Assembly (NCBI GenBank): GCA_003153655.1
Contig: PMAK01000148.1
Location: forward strand, 20,391 to 27,483
DNA from: Phycisphaerales bacterium
GTDB lineage: Bacteria > Planctomycetota > Phycisphaerae > Tepidisphaerales > Tepidisphaeraceae
Reading direction: 5' to 3'
DNA length: 7,093 nt
Part shown: positions 1-6,722 of the stretch, piece after piece
How the letters are laid out: every line of letters starts with the position of its first letter
Position numbering within the stretch: the stretch's first letter is position 1
Notes under the pieces: generated by a model
The model's database searches: none
What the model saw: the letters and a program-made list of their open reading frames with translations, nothing else
What the model was told of the DNA's origin: nothing
Made by a program: the position numbers and the translations under genes

Positions 1-2041
1 CAACTGGAGGAGGTGGTGCTGGCGCGATCCGCGCAGCCACAACCACAGGCGGCGCGGTGTGCAAAACGATATTCTGATCGCCCCCGTTAACGGACTGCTG
101 TTTCTGTCGGTTCGTATGGAAATTGTAAGAAATCGTCAGCCGGTCGTTGCCGACAACAGCGCATTGAAACTTCCCGCTGGCGTCTGTCGTGAGATTGCTA
201 TACCCGGTTCGCGCCCCGCGAACAAAAATGCGCTGACCCGAAACAGGTTTGTCATCGCGGTCAAGCAGCACGCCTGCGATGGCGGAATCACGCTTATAGA
301 TCGTCAGGTCCGGGATATTAGTGCTTTGCCCAGGTCCCACACGGAGACCCGCATTGCTCTCAGCTAAGCCATACCCATCGTGATACGCTTCCACCCGATA
401 ATCCAGGTCAGGCCAGAGAGATTCAATCTTATAGTTCCCCTCGTCGTCACAGGCAGTGCCGTTCTCCCCGAATTGATAGCGTCCAATCGTATAGAGAAGT
501 TCAATCTGCGCGTCCTTCAGCGGCTTGCCGTCCTGATCAAGCACCCGGCCGCTGACGGTCCCCAGCCCATTTTTCTGAAGTTGTATAACGAGATCGCCGC
601 TGTCCCGCCGATGGACCACAACCGCCTTCGGCGTCGCCATATCCTGAAATTTCGCCCGGATCGCAATCTCCGCCGTACCCAGAATCGGCGCAGTCTGGAA
701 AATCCCATCCGCGTCGGTTACGACCTGATTCTGACTGAAAACGTTCGTCCGCTCCTCAAAATAAATGTAGACGCTTGCATTCGCCACCGGCTTACCGTCG
801 GGATCGATCACCTTTCCTTTCTCTGCGAACATCGCGGCTCGCGGCAAACGGAATTCAACGCTCGCCGTTCCCCCAGCCGGGATCGTCACATCCTTTTCAT
901 CATCAAGCGGCTTACCAAATCCATTCGCCGGCGTGTCGGACATGATGTAAACGTTCTGTGCCCCGCGCGGAACCCGAACCGAGAACGATCCGTCGGCATC
1001 CGTGGAAACCGACTGCGGCATCCCGCCGTTTCGCGGATGAGATGGGCCGTAAATCCCGATCGAAACCCCGGCGACAGGCTTCGAGTCATCCGCGGAAAGA
1101 ACTTTGCCGCTCAGAACCACCCCAGGAATCAGTGTGAAGTTGACGTTGGCCTTTGTCTCGCCCGCTGCGATGGCGAGATGTTCACCTGTTGCCGCTGTCC
1201 ATGATTTCTGCAACTCGCGACCTGCATTGACGCAAATATCATATTGATCGGCGCGTAGTCGGTTGAAAACAAATGATCCATCCGCACCAGTGAAGGCCTC
1301 ATGCTGATCGCTGTTCGCGCGCGCCTCCACGCCGAGCCCCACCGCCGGCTGGCTGGTTGATTCGTACAAAACTTTCCCCGAGATGGTTGCCGCAAGCTGG
1401 AGCTGAATCGGACGGCCTTGCGTTTGCGCGCTCCCGCTCAACTGCACCGAATCGCTGTAAGAAGGATCAGCATATCGCTCATCATCCACACTCAGCGTCA
1501 CACGCCCGCCCTGCGGCAATCCCGGGATCGCGCAGACGCCGCTCGCATCCGTCGTCGCCGACCAGGGCGAGCGGTAGTTAACAGGTATCCACAGATTGTA
1601 GGTTACGCCTTCCGACATCCGCATCGGCAAATTGATTTGCCGCACAGAGACGCGCACGTTGGCCGCAGTCTTGTTGTCGGCGGTGAGCAACGTAAGCGTA
1701 AGGTCCGTGCGCGGGCGAAGACGAATCTGGAGCGGAGCGATCCCGTTCGGCTGGGTGGAAGACAAGCCAAAACTATCCGCGTCCGCGATGAATTCAGCTT
1801 CGCCGGCCTGGTGATGCGGAAAATGAAATGTCCCCTCGTCGTCCGTCCGGGTCGTAGGCAAATCGGCCGATCCCGATCGTCTGATCGGAAGCTCAACATA
1901 ATAAACCGTCGCCCCCTTCACCGGCTTCCCATCCGGAGTCAGCACCTTCCCCGTAAAATCCGCTCCAAACGCCGCGGACGTTAGCATGGCCAATACAGGC
2001 AGAAAATGGCGAAGCCAACGGAATAACGAGCGTTTGATCAC
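1..2041 (-). CDS. Secreted multi-repeat carboxypeptidase-regulatory-like (beta-sandwich) protein, 3' end outside window
   Basis: The frame is open from a GTG at 2041 to the left edge, giving 680 residues with no stop. GTG is preferred because an in-frame TAG lies at 2054-2056, GAGG (2047-2050 on the complement) sits 5 bases upstream, and this start gives a clean signal peptide: KRSLFRWLR, then a hydrophobic run, then AAFGA before DFTGK. The only other nearby start (ATG at 1987) would cut the signal peptide. The mature part repeats a module of about 90 residues about seven times, each with a G-K/R-V-L-x-x-D-G-K-P-V-x-x-A-x-V entry strand and a later TDADGxF turn. This is the typical signature of CarboxypepD_reg/transthyretin-like domains. 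The visible part ends in a proline-rich stretch (APAPPPPV), possibly a linker to another domain outside the window. The role is unknown; extracellular or envelope binding or scaffolding is inferred. No catalytic motif is visible. Confidence 0.88.
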   Translation of the reverse strand, partial: MIKRSLFRWLRHFLPVLAMLTSAAFGADFTGKVLTPDGKPVKGATVYYVELPIRRSGSADLPTTRTDDEGTFHFPHHQAGEAEFIADADSFGLSSTQPNGIAPLQIRLRPRTDLTLTLLTADNKTAANVRVSVRQINLPMRMSEGVTYNLWIPVNYRSPWSATTDASGVCAIPGLPQGGRVTLSVDDERYADPSYSDSVQLSGSAQTQGRPIQLQLAATISGKVLYESTSQPAVGLGVEARANSDQHEAFTGADGSFVFNRLRADQYDICVNAGRELQKSWTAATGEHLAIAAGETKANVNFTLIPGVVLSGKVLSADDSKPVAGVSIGIYGPSHPRNGGMPQSVSTDADGSFSVRVPRGAQNVYIMSDTPANGFGKPLDDEKDVTIPAGGTASVEFRLPRAAMFAEKGKVIDPDGKPVANASVYIYFEERTNVFSQNQVVTDADGIFQTAPILGTAEIAIRAKFQDMATPKAVVVHRRDSGDLVIQLQKNGLGTVSGRVLDQDGKPLKDAQIELLYTIGRYQFGENGTACDDEGNYKIESLWPDLDYRVEAYHDGYGLAESNAGLRVGPGQSTNIPDLTIYKRDSAIAGVLLDRDDKPVSGQRIFVRGARTGYSNLTTDASGKFQCAVVGNDRLTISYNFHTNRQKQQSVNGGDQNIVLHTAPPVVVAARIAPAPPPPV

Positions 2042-2071
2042 TGATTCCTCGCTCTAAATTGACGTTATGCC

Positions 2072-2080
2072 AGTATAGCA
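2072..2080 (-). promoter_or_regulatory. Possible extended -10 promoter for the repeat-protein gene
   Basis: Read on the minus strand this is TGC followed by TATACT, a good match to an extended -10 element (TGnTATAAT). It would start transcription near 2065, leaving a leader of about 24 bases before the GTG at 2041. No convincing -35 box is seen, as is usual for extended -10 promoters. The call rests on motif and position only. Confidence 0.4.
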
Positions 2081-2105
2081 ATTATCGCTGGAGCAATCGT
2101 CGGGA

Positions 2106-2111
2106 TACAAT
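2106..2111 (+). promoter_or_regulatory. Possible -10 box for ribBA
   Basis: TACAAT matches the -10 consensus at five of six positions and lies 17 bases before the ribBA start codon. A weak -35 candidate (TTATCG, 2082-2087) lies 18 bases upstream. The resulting leader would be only about 11 bases and would just include the ribosome binding site GAAGAGG (2117-2123). An alternative -35-like TTGACG at 2059-2064 has no good partner. The 87-base gap to the divergent gene is too short for an FMN riboswitch. Confidence 0.3.
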
Positions 2112-2128
2112 AAGACGAAGAGGTATAT

Positions 2129-3358
2129 ATGCCATTCAGTCCCATCCCCGAGATTCTCGAGGAACTCAAAGCCGGCAAATTAATCGTCCTCGTCGACGAT
2201 GAAGACCGCGAAAATGAAGGCGACCTCGTCATGGCCGCCGAGAAGGCAACTCCCGCCGCCATCAATTTCATCGTCACACACGGCCGCGGCACAATGTGTC
2301 TCTCCCTAACCTCCGATAGATGTGATCACCTCCAGCTTCACCCGCAATCCGAACGCAACACCGCCCGGCTCGGCACCGCCTTCACCGTAACGGTCGATGC
2401 CCATCCAAAATTCGGCGTCAGCACCGGCGTCTCCGCAAAGGACCGCGCCACCACCATCCAGGTCGCAATCGCCGAAGACGCCCAGCCGCAGGACCTGCTC
2501 CGCCCCGGACACATCAACCCCCTCCGCTCCCGCGACGGCGGCGTTCTCGTCCGCGCAGGCCAAACCGAAGGCTCCGTCGATCTCGCCCGACTCGCGGGAT
2601 TGAAGCCCGCGGCCGTCATCTGCGAAATCATGCGAGAAGATGGCGAAATGGCCCGCAGACCCGAACTCGAAATCTTCTGTCAAAAACATGGCCTCAAGAT
2701 GTGCACCATCGCCGACCTCATCAGCTACCGCCTCAAACGCGAGCAGTTCGTCCGGCGAATCGAAAGCGTCGCCATGCCCACCCAACGGGGCGATTTCCAA
2801 CTCTACGCCTATCAAAGTGTCATCGATCCCCAGCCGCATTTAGCTCTCTGCAAAGGCGGCATCGGCGCACTCGATAAAGACGGCAACGTAATCATCCACG
2901 ACGAGCCGGTTCTGGTCCGGGTCCACAGCGAATGCCTGACCGGCGACGTCTTCGGCAGCGCCCGCTGCGACTGCGGCTCCCAACTCTCCACCGCCATGCA
3001 AATGATCGAAAAAGAAGGCAAAGGCGCACTAGTCTACTTACGCCAGGAAGGCCGAGGCATAGGTCTCGCAAACAAACTACACGCCTACGCCCTCCAAGAA
3101 AAAGGCCTGGACACAGTGGAAGCCAATCAGCGATTAGGTTTACCAATCGATAAGCGCGACTACGGCATAGGCAGCCAAATCCTCCGTGACCTCGGCCTAC
3201 GCAAAATCCGCATCATGACCAACAACCCAAAAAAGATCTACGGAATCGAAGGCTACGGCCTGACAGTCGTTGAAGAAGTCCCCATCCGAGTAGAACCAGG
3301 CGAACACAATCGCGACTACCTGGCCACCAAAAAAGCCAAAATGGGCCACAAGCTATGA
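2129..3358 (+). CDS. ribBA: Bifunctional 3,4-dihydroxy-2-butanone-4-phosphate synthase / GTP cyclohydrolase II
   Basis: This 409-residue cytosolic enzyme starts both branches of riboflavin synthesis: ribulose 5-phosphate to dihydroxybutanone phosphate, and GTP to the diaminopyrimidine precursor. The N-terminal RibB domain (about 1-205) has the acidic DDEDRENEGD cluster (23-32), HGRG (51-54), STGVSAKDRATT (98-109), RPGH with H128, and E147 in GQTEG. The C-terminal RibA domain (about 206-409) has the zinc cysteines C269, C280 and C282 in HSECLTGDVFGSARCDCG, RQEGRGIGL (305-313), and TNNPKK (364-369). By eye, Y320 and R343 align with E. coli RibA Y105 and R128. Both halves therefore look active. 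Length is normal for the fusion. GAAGAGG lies 5 bases before the ATG. No other rib genes are nearby, so it is not in a visible riboflavin operon. The Q at 146, where many RibB proteins have H, is a lineage variant rather than a defect. Confidence 0.97.
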   Translation: MPFSPIPEILEELKAGKLIVLVDDEDRENEGDLVMAAEKATPAAINFIVTHGRGTMCLSLTSDRCDHLQLHPQSERNTARLGTAFTVTVDAHPKFGVSTGVSAKDRATTIQVAIAEDAQPQDLLRPGHINPLRSRDGGVLVRAGQTEGSVDLARLAGLKPAAVICEIMREDGEMARRPELEIFCQKHGLKMCTIADLISYRLKREQFVRRIESVAMPTQRGDFQLYAYQSVIDPQPHLALCKGGIGALDKDGNVIIHDEPVLVRVHSECLTGDVFGSARCDCGSQLSTAMQMIEKEGKGALVYLRQEGRGIGLANKLHAYALQEKGLDTVEANQRLGLPIDKRDYGIGSQILRDLGLRKIRIMTNNPKKIYGIEGYGLTVVEEVPIRVEPGEHNRDYLATKKAKMGHKL

Positions 3359-3360
3359 AT

Positions 3361-3395
3361 GGGACTGCCGATTGCCGATTGCCAAATGCCGAATG
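3361..3395 (+). repeat. Left arm of inverted heptamer repeat flanking the four-helix-bundle gene
   Basis: Four consecutive heptamers fitting GCCRAWT occupy 3367-3394. The whole arm is the reverse complement of 3806-3840 at 30 of 35 positions (28 of 32 over the core 3364-3395). It starts 3 bases after the ribBA stop codon and includes the likely ATG (3386) of the small gene. In RNA one mismatch in the core and one in the outer three bases become G-U pairs, so the two arms could form a long stem enclosing the open reading frame. Confidence 0.88.
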
Positions 3396-3769
3396 AAAGC
3401 CTTAAAGCCACGACAGACCTACAAAGGCGCACGTTTGAATTTGCCTTGCGGGTTGTTCGGTTGGTCCGCGCCGTTCCAAAAACCGTCGAAGGTCGCGCAA
3501 TTGGTGGCCAGTTAGTGCGTTGCGGAACTTCAGTTGGAGCTAACTACCGCGCTTGTTGCAAAGCAAGAAGCCGCGCTGAATTCATCGCCAAAATCGGTAT
3601 TGTCGAGGAAGAAATAAATGAATCCGTGTATGGGTTAGACCTGATCATCGCGGCAGATATTTTACCCAGTTCACGCATAGAGTCGCTCGTGAAAGAAGCC
3701 CGCGAGCTAGAAAAAATCTTCGCCAAATCCAGAATCACCGCCATCCGTAACCGCACCCACGCCACCTAA
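3386..3769 (+). CDS. Four-helix-bundle protein of the S23 / 23S rRNA intervening-sequence (IVP) family
   Basis: From ATG 3386 the product is 127 residues, close to the family's usual 110-130. The family signature is clear: DLQRRTFEFALRVV (helix 1, about 11-24), QLVRCGTSVGAN (42-53) leading helix 2, AEFIAKIGIVEEEINESVYGLDLI (helix 3, 64-87), and a charged helix 4 (about 95-115). Relatives were first seen as ORFs inside 23S rRNA intervening sequences and also occur as free genes. They form small oligomeric bundles, and their molecular role is not established. An in-frame ATG at 3359, directly after the ribBA stop, would add nine residues encoded by the repeat. I prefer 3386 because the family homology begins just after it. 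Neither start has a ribosome binding site, so coupling to ribBA translation is possible. The gene lies inside an inverted repeat and was probably inserted behind ribBA as a unit. Confidence 0.9.
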   Translation: MPNESLKATTDLQRRTFEFALRVVRLVRAVPKTVEGRAIGGQLVRCGTSVGANYRACCKARSRAEFIAKIGIVEEEINESVYGLDLIIAADILPSSRIESLVKEARELEKIFAKSRITAIRNRTHAT

Positions 3770-3773
3770 ATTT

Positions 3774-3824
3774 ACATTCGGCACTTGGCATTTTCTTCTC
3801 ATCCACATTCGGCACTTGGCATTT
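3774..3824 (+). repeat. 20-bp direct repeat, two copies 31 bases apart
   Basis: The same 20 bases (starting ACATTCGGCACTTGG) occur at 3774-3793 and 3805-3824. They are made of the same heptamers, read on the opposite strand, that form the inverted-repeat arms. The first copy looks like a partial extra unit of the right arm. Both lie between the small gene's stop codon and the stop codon of the convergent transporter gene. Confidence 0.88.
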
Positions 3825-3840
3825 GGCAATCGGCACTCTC
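3806..3840 (-). repeat. Right arm of inverted heptamer repeat
   Basis: Read on the minus strand, this is four GCC-initial heptamers matching the left arm at 3361-3395, with five differences over 35 bases. It ends 3 bases before the complement of the transporter stop codon (3844-3846). The element between and including the two arms is about 480 bp. No target-site duplication is visible outside the arms. Confidence 0.88.
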
Positions 3841-3843
3841 TTC

Positions 3844-6186
3844 CTATTCCATTCGATATCGCATCTCAACCTGCGGACCCACAACTCTCACCATCATATC
3901 GCGAGCAATCTCCGCAAACTCAGGATCAGCCGTCGCGCTCCCCCAAGCCAATGCAAACTGCTCCAGTTGCGTCTCCGCATGCATCTTCTCACTAACCCCA
4001 AGAATCACCTCATTCGCCTTCAAATCCCGCGCAACAGTCGCAATAGCAAACAATGGATTATTCGTAGGCAACACCACCGGATACACCCGTTTCCCAACCT
4101 CTTCCGCAACCGTAACGATCTTCGTAAGTAAATCTCGATCGCTGTCATCAACAGTCGTCTCTTGCCGCGTAACGCCCATCATCCTCGGCGCCAAAACTTT
4201 ACAAGTCACCACCACCACATCCCGCACATCCGTATCGATTTCCTGAAGCACCTTCTGAAGCACCGGCAAACTACGCGGCCCGCGCGCCGCAACCACCACC
4301 GGCTTGGGATGCTTCAGCCCCAGCGCCTCCACGCTCACCCCATCACTCTCCCGCTCATTAAATTGCTCAAGATGCGAATGCTTTCCACCATGTCGCCGAT
4401 GTGAAATCCGCTCAACGATGATAAACACCGCCAGAAAAGTAATGGTGAATCCAACACCCCAGATCGTCGCCGTCTTCTTCGTCAGCAGATTGATCATCGC
4501 CGTGCTCAGCAGGATCAGGAACACGGTGAAAATCCCAATCGGAATATCAATCTCCCCCTTCTTATTCGGAATATGAACATTCAGCGGCACTCGATATTGC
4601 CGCGGCGACCGATTCTTCAATCGCAACACTGCCATCGACATCGTCATAAACACAAACGACCAGATCACCCCAAACGCGTACGCCTCCCCCAGCGTGTCCA
4701 CATCCCCAAGACTCGCAAGAATCACTACAACCTGCAGCACGGTAATTAAATTAATCAACCGATGCGTCGTCCCAAACCGCGGATGCGGATGCTGAAACCA
4801 AGGCGTAAGCACCCCATCTTCCGCCAACCGGTTCAGCACCCCGTTCGATCCCACCATGCTCGTATTCACAGCCCCCGCCAGAATCAGAAACCCAACAATC
4901 ACCACAAAACATTCCATGATGATCTTGATGAACGAAGGACCGGCCAGATATTGCACTAGTCCATTGATCAGATTGTCCCGATACCCGCCATTGTCCCGCT
5001 GAATATGATGCCCGGCATCGAGCATCACGACATCATTCGTCTTATCCAGATGCTCTTCTCCCTTGTTGTCCACCCACCGAACCAGCCGCTTTCCCCAGTC
5101 ATGCGCATGATCCGCATCGTGCCGCCGAAGATAATCCACCTCGACATAGTCCGATCCCTGCACGTTAGCCGCATGCCCGTTGGCAACCACCATCGTCATC
5201 ACCCGCTTACCATCCGGAATAATGACCATCGCAAAAAAGCTGATCAAACTCGTCAGCAGCATCGAGTAAACAAAAATAACAAATCCCGCGCGCAGCAGAT
5301 TCTTCAGCTTCGGCGCCTCAATCTCCCGGTTCACCTGCGCCAGCGATTCCTCTCCGCTCATCGCCAGCAGCGTGTGTCCAAACGCGATCAAAATCCCAAA
5401 CATTCCAATGATCCGCGGGAAATTCTCAAGCCATCCCTTCGACGATTCATTCCCCCCAATCCCCGAATCCGTAAACACCGGATGGATCGGCGGCACCTCA
5501 ATCGCCTGATGACGCATCGCGATCGTCAGCAGACTCCACCCAATAATCAGCACACCCATCACCGTCGTCAGTTGCATGATCCGCAGCGCCTTATCGCTGG
5601 ATTCATGCATCCCGATAAGGTTCGCCCGCCAGAAATAAATCGTAATCAGCACAGCTAGCAGCATCGTCCCGGCATTAACAAGCCGCTTCGTCGCCTCACC
5701 CGTCGGATCGATCGGATGATGCCCTGAATGTCGTAACCCCAGATTCAGCATGTCCACCAGTAGTCCGACCATGTACTGCCCCGCGGAAACAGCACTAATC
5801 GGCCCGGTCAGGATGTAGTCAAACATCAGCGCGCTAACCGACAGCTTGGCCAGCCCACCCCCGATAGCATCCTTCACCACCCGGTAAACCCCGCCCCGGG
5901 TAAACATCGTGCAGCTTTCCACATAAACCGAACGAACGGCATAGCTGAACAACATCACCCCCAGGATGAACCAAGGCGCAGCCTTCCCGATCGCCTGCTC
6001 GGAAATCCCCCCGATGTAATAAGCAGTGCTTGCCAGGTCGCACAAAACGATGGCGGATGCCCGCCAAAAGCTGATAAACGCCAGCGCGACGCTGCTGACG
6101 ACCAAGACGTTTACCGCCCGCTTGGGATTCGTCTCGGGAAGCTGGGCTACGTCAAAACCGCTGCTGGAACCGGGTACAGAGGCCAT
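3844..6186 (-). CDS. APC-superfamily transporter, KimA-like (probable potassium importer) with C-terminal cytosolic domain
   Basis: The 780-residue product has about twelve membrane segments: roughly 24-52, 71-92, 119-144, 169-190, 200-224, 259-278, 300-324, 419-446, 475-494, 502-521, 546-568 and 573-594. A soluble tail of about 185 residues follows, with an alternating beta/alpha pattern like a universal-stress-protein fold (about 628-780). By eye it aligns with Bacillus subtilis KimA. D50, Y57, Y124 and T127 (in DYILT), S277 (threonine in KimA) and Y503 fall at KimA's reported potassium-site residues. Generic APC amino-acid permease is the alternative. The c-di-AMP riboswitch in the leader favours potassium. 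An insert of about 90 residues between segments 7 and 8 (326-416), predicted periplasmic, is rich in His and Asp and is absent from B. subtilis KimA. The ATG at 6186 is chosen because GGGAG (6198-6202) precedes it by 11 bases. A GTG at 6228 would add 14 residues but lacks a ribosome site. Confidence 0.88.
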   Translation of the reverse strand: MASVPGSSSGFDVAQLPETNPKRAVNVLVVSSVALAFISFWRASAIVLCDLASTAYYIGGISEQAIGKAAPWFILGVMLFSYAVRSVYVESCTMFTRGGVYRVVKDAIGGGLAKLSVSALMFDYILTGPISAVSAGQYMVGLLVDMLNLGLRHSGHHPIDPTGEATKRLVNAGTMLLAVLITIYFWRANLIGMHESSDKALRIMQLTTVMGVLIIGWSLLTIAMRHQAIEVPPIHPVFTDSGIGGNESSKGWLENFPRIIGMFGILIAFGHTLLAMSGEESLAQVNREIEAPKLKNLLRAGFVIFVYSMLLTSLISFFAMVIIPDGKRVMTMVVANGHAANVQGSDYVEVDYLRRHDADHAHDWGKRLVRWVDNKGEEHLDKTNDVVMLDAGHHIQRDNGGYRDNLINGLVQYLAGPSFIKIIMECFVVIVGFLILAGAVNTSMVGSNGVLNRLAEDGVLTPWFQHPHPRFGTTHRLINLITVLQVVVILASLGDVDTLGEAYAFGVIWSFVFMTMSMAVLRLKNRSPRQYRVPLNVHIPNKKGEIDIPIGIFTVFLILLSTAMINLLTKKTATIWGVGFTITFLAVFIIVERISHRRHGGKHSHLEQFNERESDGVSVEALGLKHPKPVVVAARGPRSLPVLQKVLQEIDTDVRDVVVVTCKVLAPRMMGVTRQETTVDDSDRDLLTKIVTVAEEVGKRVYPVVLPTNNPLFAIATVARDLKANEVILGVSEKMHAETQLEQFALAWGSATADPEFAEIARDMMVRVVGPQVEMRYRME

Positions 6187-6291
6187 AAAAATGCAAACTC
6201 CCGTCCAGCGATGCAATTTGCGAAACACAAATTGAATACCAGAGCAAGCCGGACAAAACCGGAGCCGTTTGGTCGGAGCGAACTGACTAAA

Positions 6292-6352
6292 GGGGGGAAC
6301 GCTTCAAGCGGGTGGGCCGCATGGACCCAAAATTACCCAAGCGTAAATTCCC
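6292..6352 (-). promoter_or_regulatory. Long stem-loop after the aptamer, candidate riboswitch expression platform
   Basis: On the minus strand ACGCUU (6339-6344) pairs perfectly with AAGCGU (6299-6304). This is extended outward by GGGA/UCCC (6349-6352 with 6295-6298) and inward by GGGU/ACCC (6335-6338 with 6310-6313). An inner hairpin of five pairs (6314-6328) caps it. The stem starts in the AAAGGGA directly after the aptamer and ends in six C and three U. The U tract is too short for a classic intrinsic terminator, so termination, Rho loading or a purely structural role all remain possible. Confidence 0.55.
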
Positions 6353-6585
6353 TTTCACATGCCGACGGGGTTAGCTGACGGGCTGGGCGTTGAAAGTCGC
6401 CCTCGGCCATAAAGACCGATTCGCCCCTGCTCGAAAAGTTCATTCAATAAGCCGGACAATTGCGTCCTTCCGAACCACTCGGAAACGCTGCCCAACTCAT
6501 CCGAAAGAGCCCGTCGAGCTGCGCGAGGCACTCGCCTCGCGATGGGTTCCCCGCGCCTTGGGATGTCTCCCCAAGCTTAGGCGGT
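6349..6585 (-). ncRNA. Cyclic di-AMP riboswitch aptamer (ydaO-yuaA class)
   Basis: Read on the minus strand, the conserved parts occur in the right order. A GCC (6580-6582) forms P1 with GGC (6361-6363). Next is a hairpin CTTGGG/CCCAAG with a seven-base loop, then GGGGAACCCA (6543-6552). GGGGCGAATC (6418-6427) is followed by a CGGTC/GGCCG hairpin and a GGGCG/CGCCC hairpin. The class hallmark CCCGTCAGCTAACC lies at 6369-6382, then AAAGG. This matches the B. subtilis ydaO aptamer element by element. About 115 bases between GGGGAACCCA and GGGGCGAATC form an enlarged variable arm. Known members are mostly OFF switches: c-di-AMP binding lowers expression of potassium, osmolyte or cell-wall genes. 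The next gene downstream is the KimA-like transporter, 163 bases away, and a promoter lies just upstream. Confidence 0.93.
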
Positions 6586-6599
6586 TTTTGCAGGGCAGA

Positions 6600-6627
6600 A
6601 GGATAGACCTTGAAAGGGCGATGTCAA
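6600..6627 (-). promoter_or_regulatory. Sigma70-like promoter of the riboswitch-transporter transcript
   Basis: On the minus strand a perfect -35 box TTGACA (6622-6627) is followed after 16 bases by TATCCT (6600-6605), a four-of-six -10 match. Transcription would begin near 6593, about eight bases before the aptamer. The region immediately upstream (6640-6686) is A/T rich and could act as an UP element. The fit of promoter, aptamer and gene makes this one of the firmer site calls in the window. Confidence 0.75.
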
Positions 6628-6685
6628 GATTATCGGAACATCAATTAAATCTTCGCATCATAATTAAAGCCCCCGCAAATATTTA

Positions 6686-6722
6686 AGAGAGCCGGGCAGA
6701 GAGCCGGGCCAGAGAGCCGGGC
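6686..6722 (+). repeat. Three tandem copies of AGAGAGCCGGGC
   Basis: Exact 12-base copies lie at 6686-6697, 6698-6709 and 6711-6722, with one extra C before the third. They sit between the divergent promoters of the transporter and the oxidoreductase. The third copy runs into the hairpin at 6717-6735. The first two could pair with the same right arm, over fewer bases. Confidence 0.9.

Noticed and set aside
380..1984. Long plus-strand open frames (380-1204, 1418-1984) and 59-367
   Set aside because: They lie antisense to the continuous 680-residue minus-strand repeat protein, and their translations are Arg/His/Pro-rich with no recognisable domain. They are shadows.
2042..2128. FMN riboswitch before ribBA
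   Set aside because: The gap is only 87 bases and lacks the conserved FMN-aptamer elements.
2306..2839. 177-residue minus-strand frame opposite ribBA
   Set aside because: Its Gly/Asp/Glu-rich low-complexity translation is typical of antisense frames. The ribBA frame carries all the catalytic motifs.
3361..3840. Classical insertion sequence or CRISPR reading of the heptamer repeats
   Set aside because: There is no transposase, no target-site duplication, and no regular repeat-spacer pattern. The arms are inverted around a single S23 gene.
5005..5658. 217-residue plus-strand frame inside the transporter
   Set aside because: It is antisense to conserved membrane segments. The translation is His/Arg/Pro-rich, with no family resemblance.
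6187..6228. GTG at 6228 as the transporter start
   Set aside because: There is no ribosome site before it, and it would bury the GGGAG that precedes the ATG at 6186. Possible but less likely.
6390..6686. 98-residue plus-strand frame in the intergenic region
   Set aside because: It covers the complement of the c-di-AMP aptamer and its promoter. It has no ribosome site and no recognisable motif.
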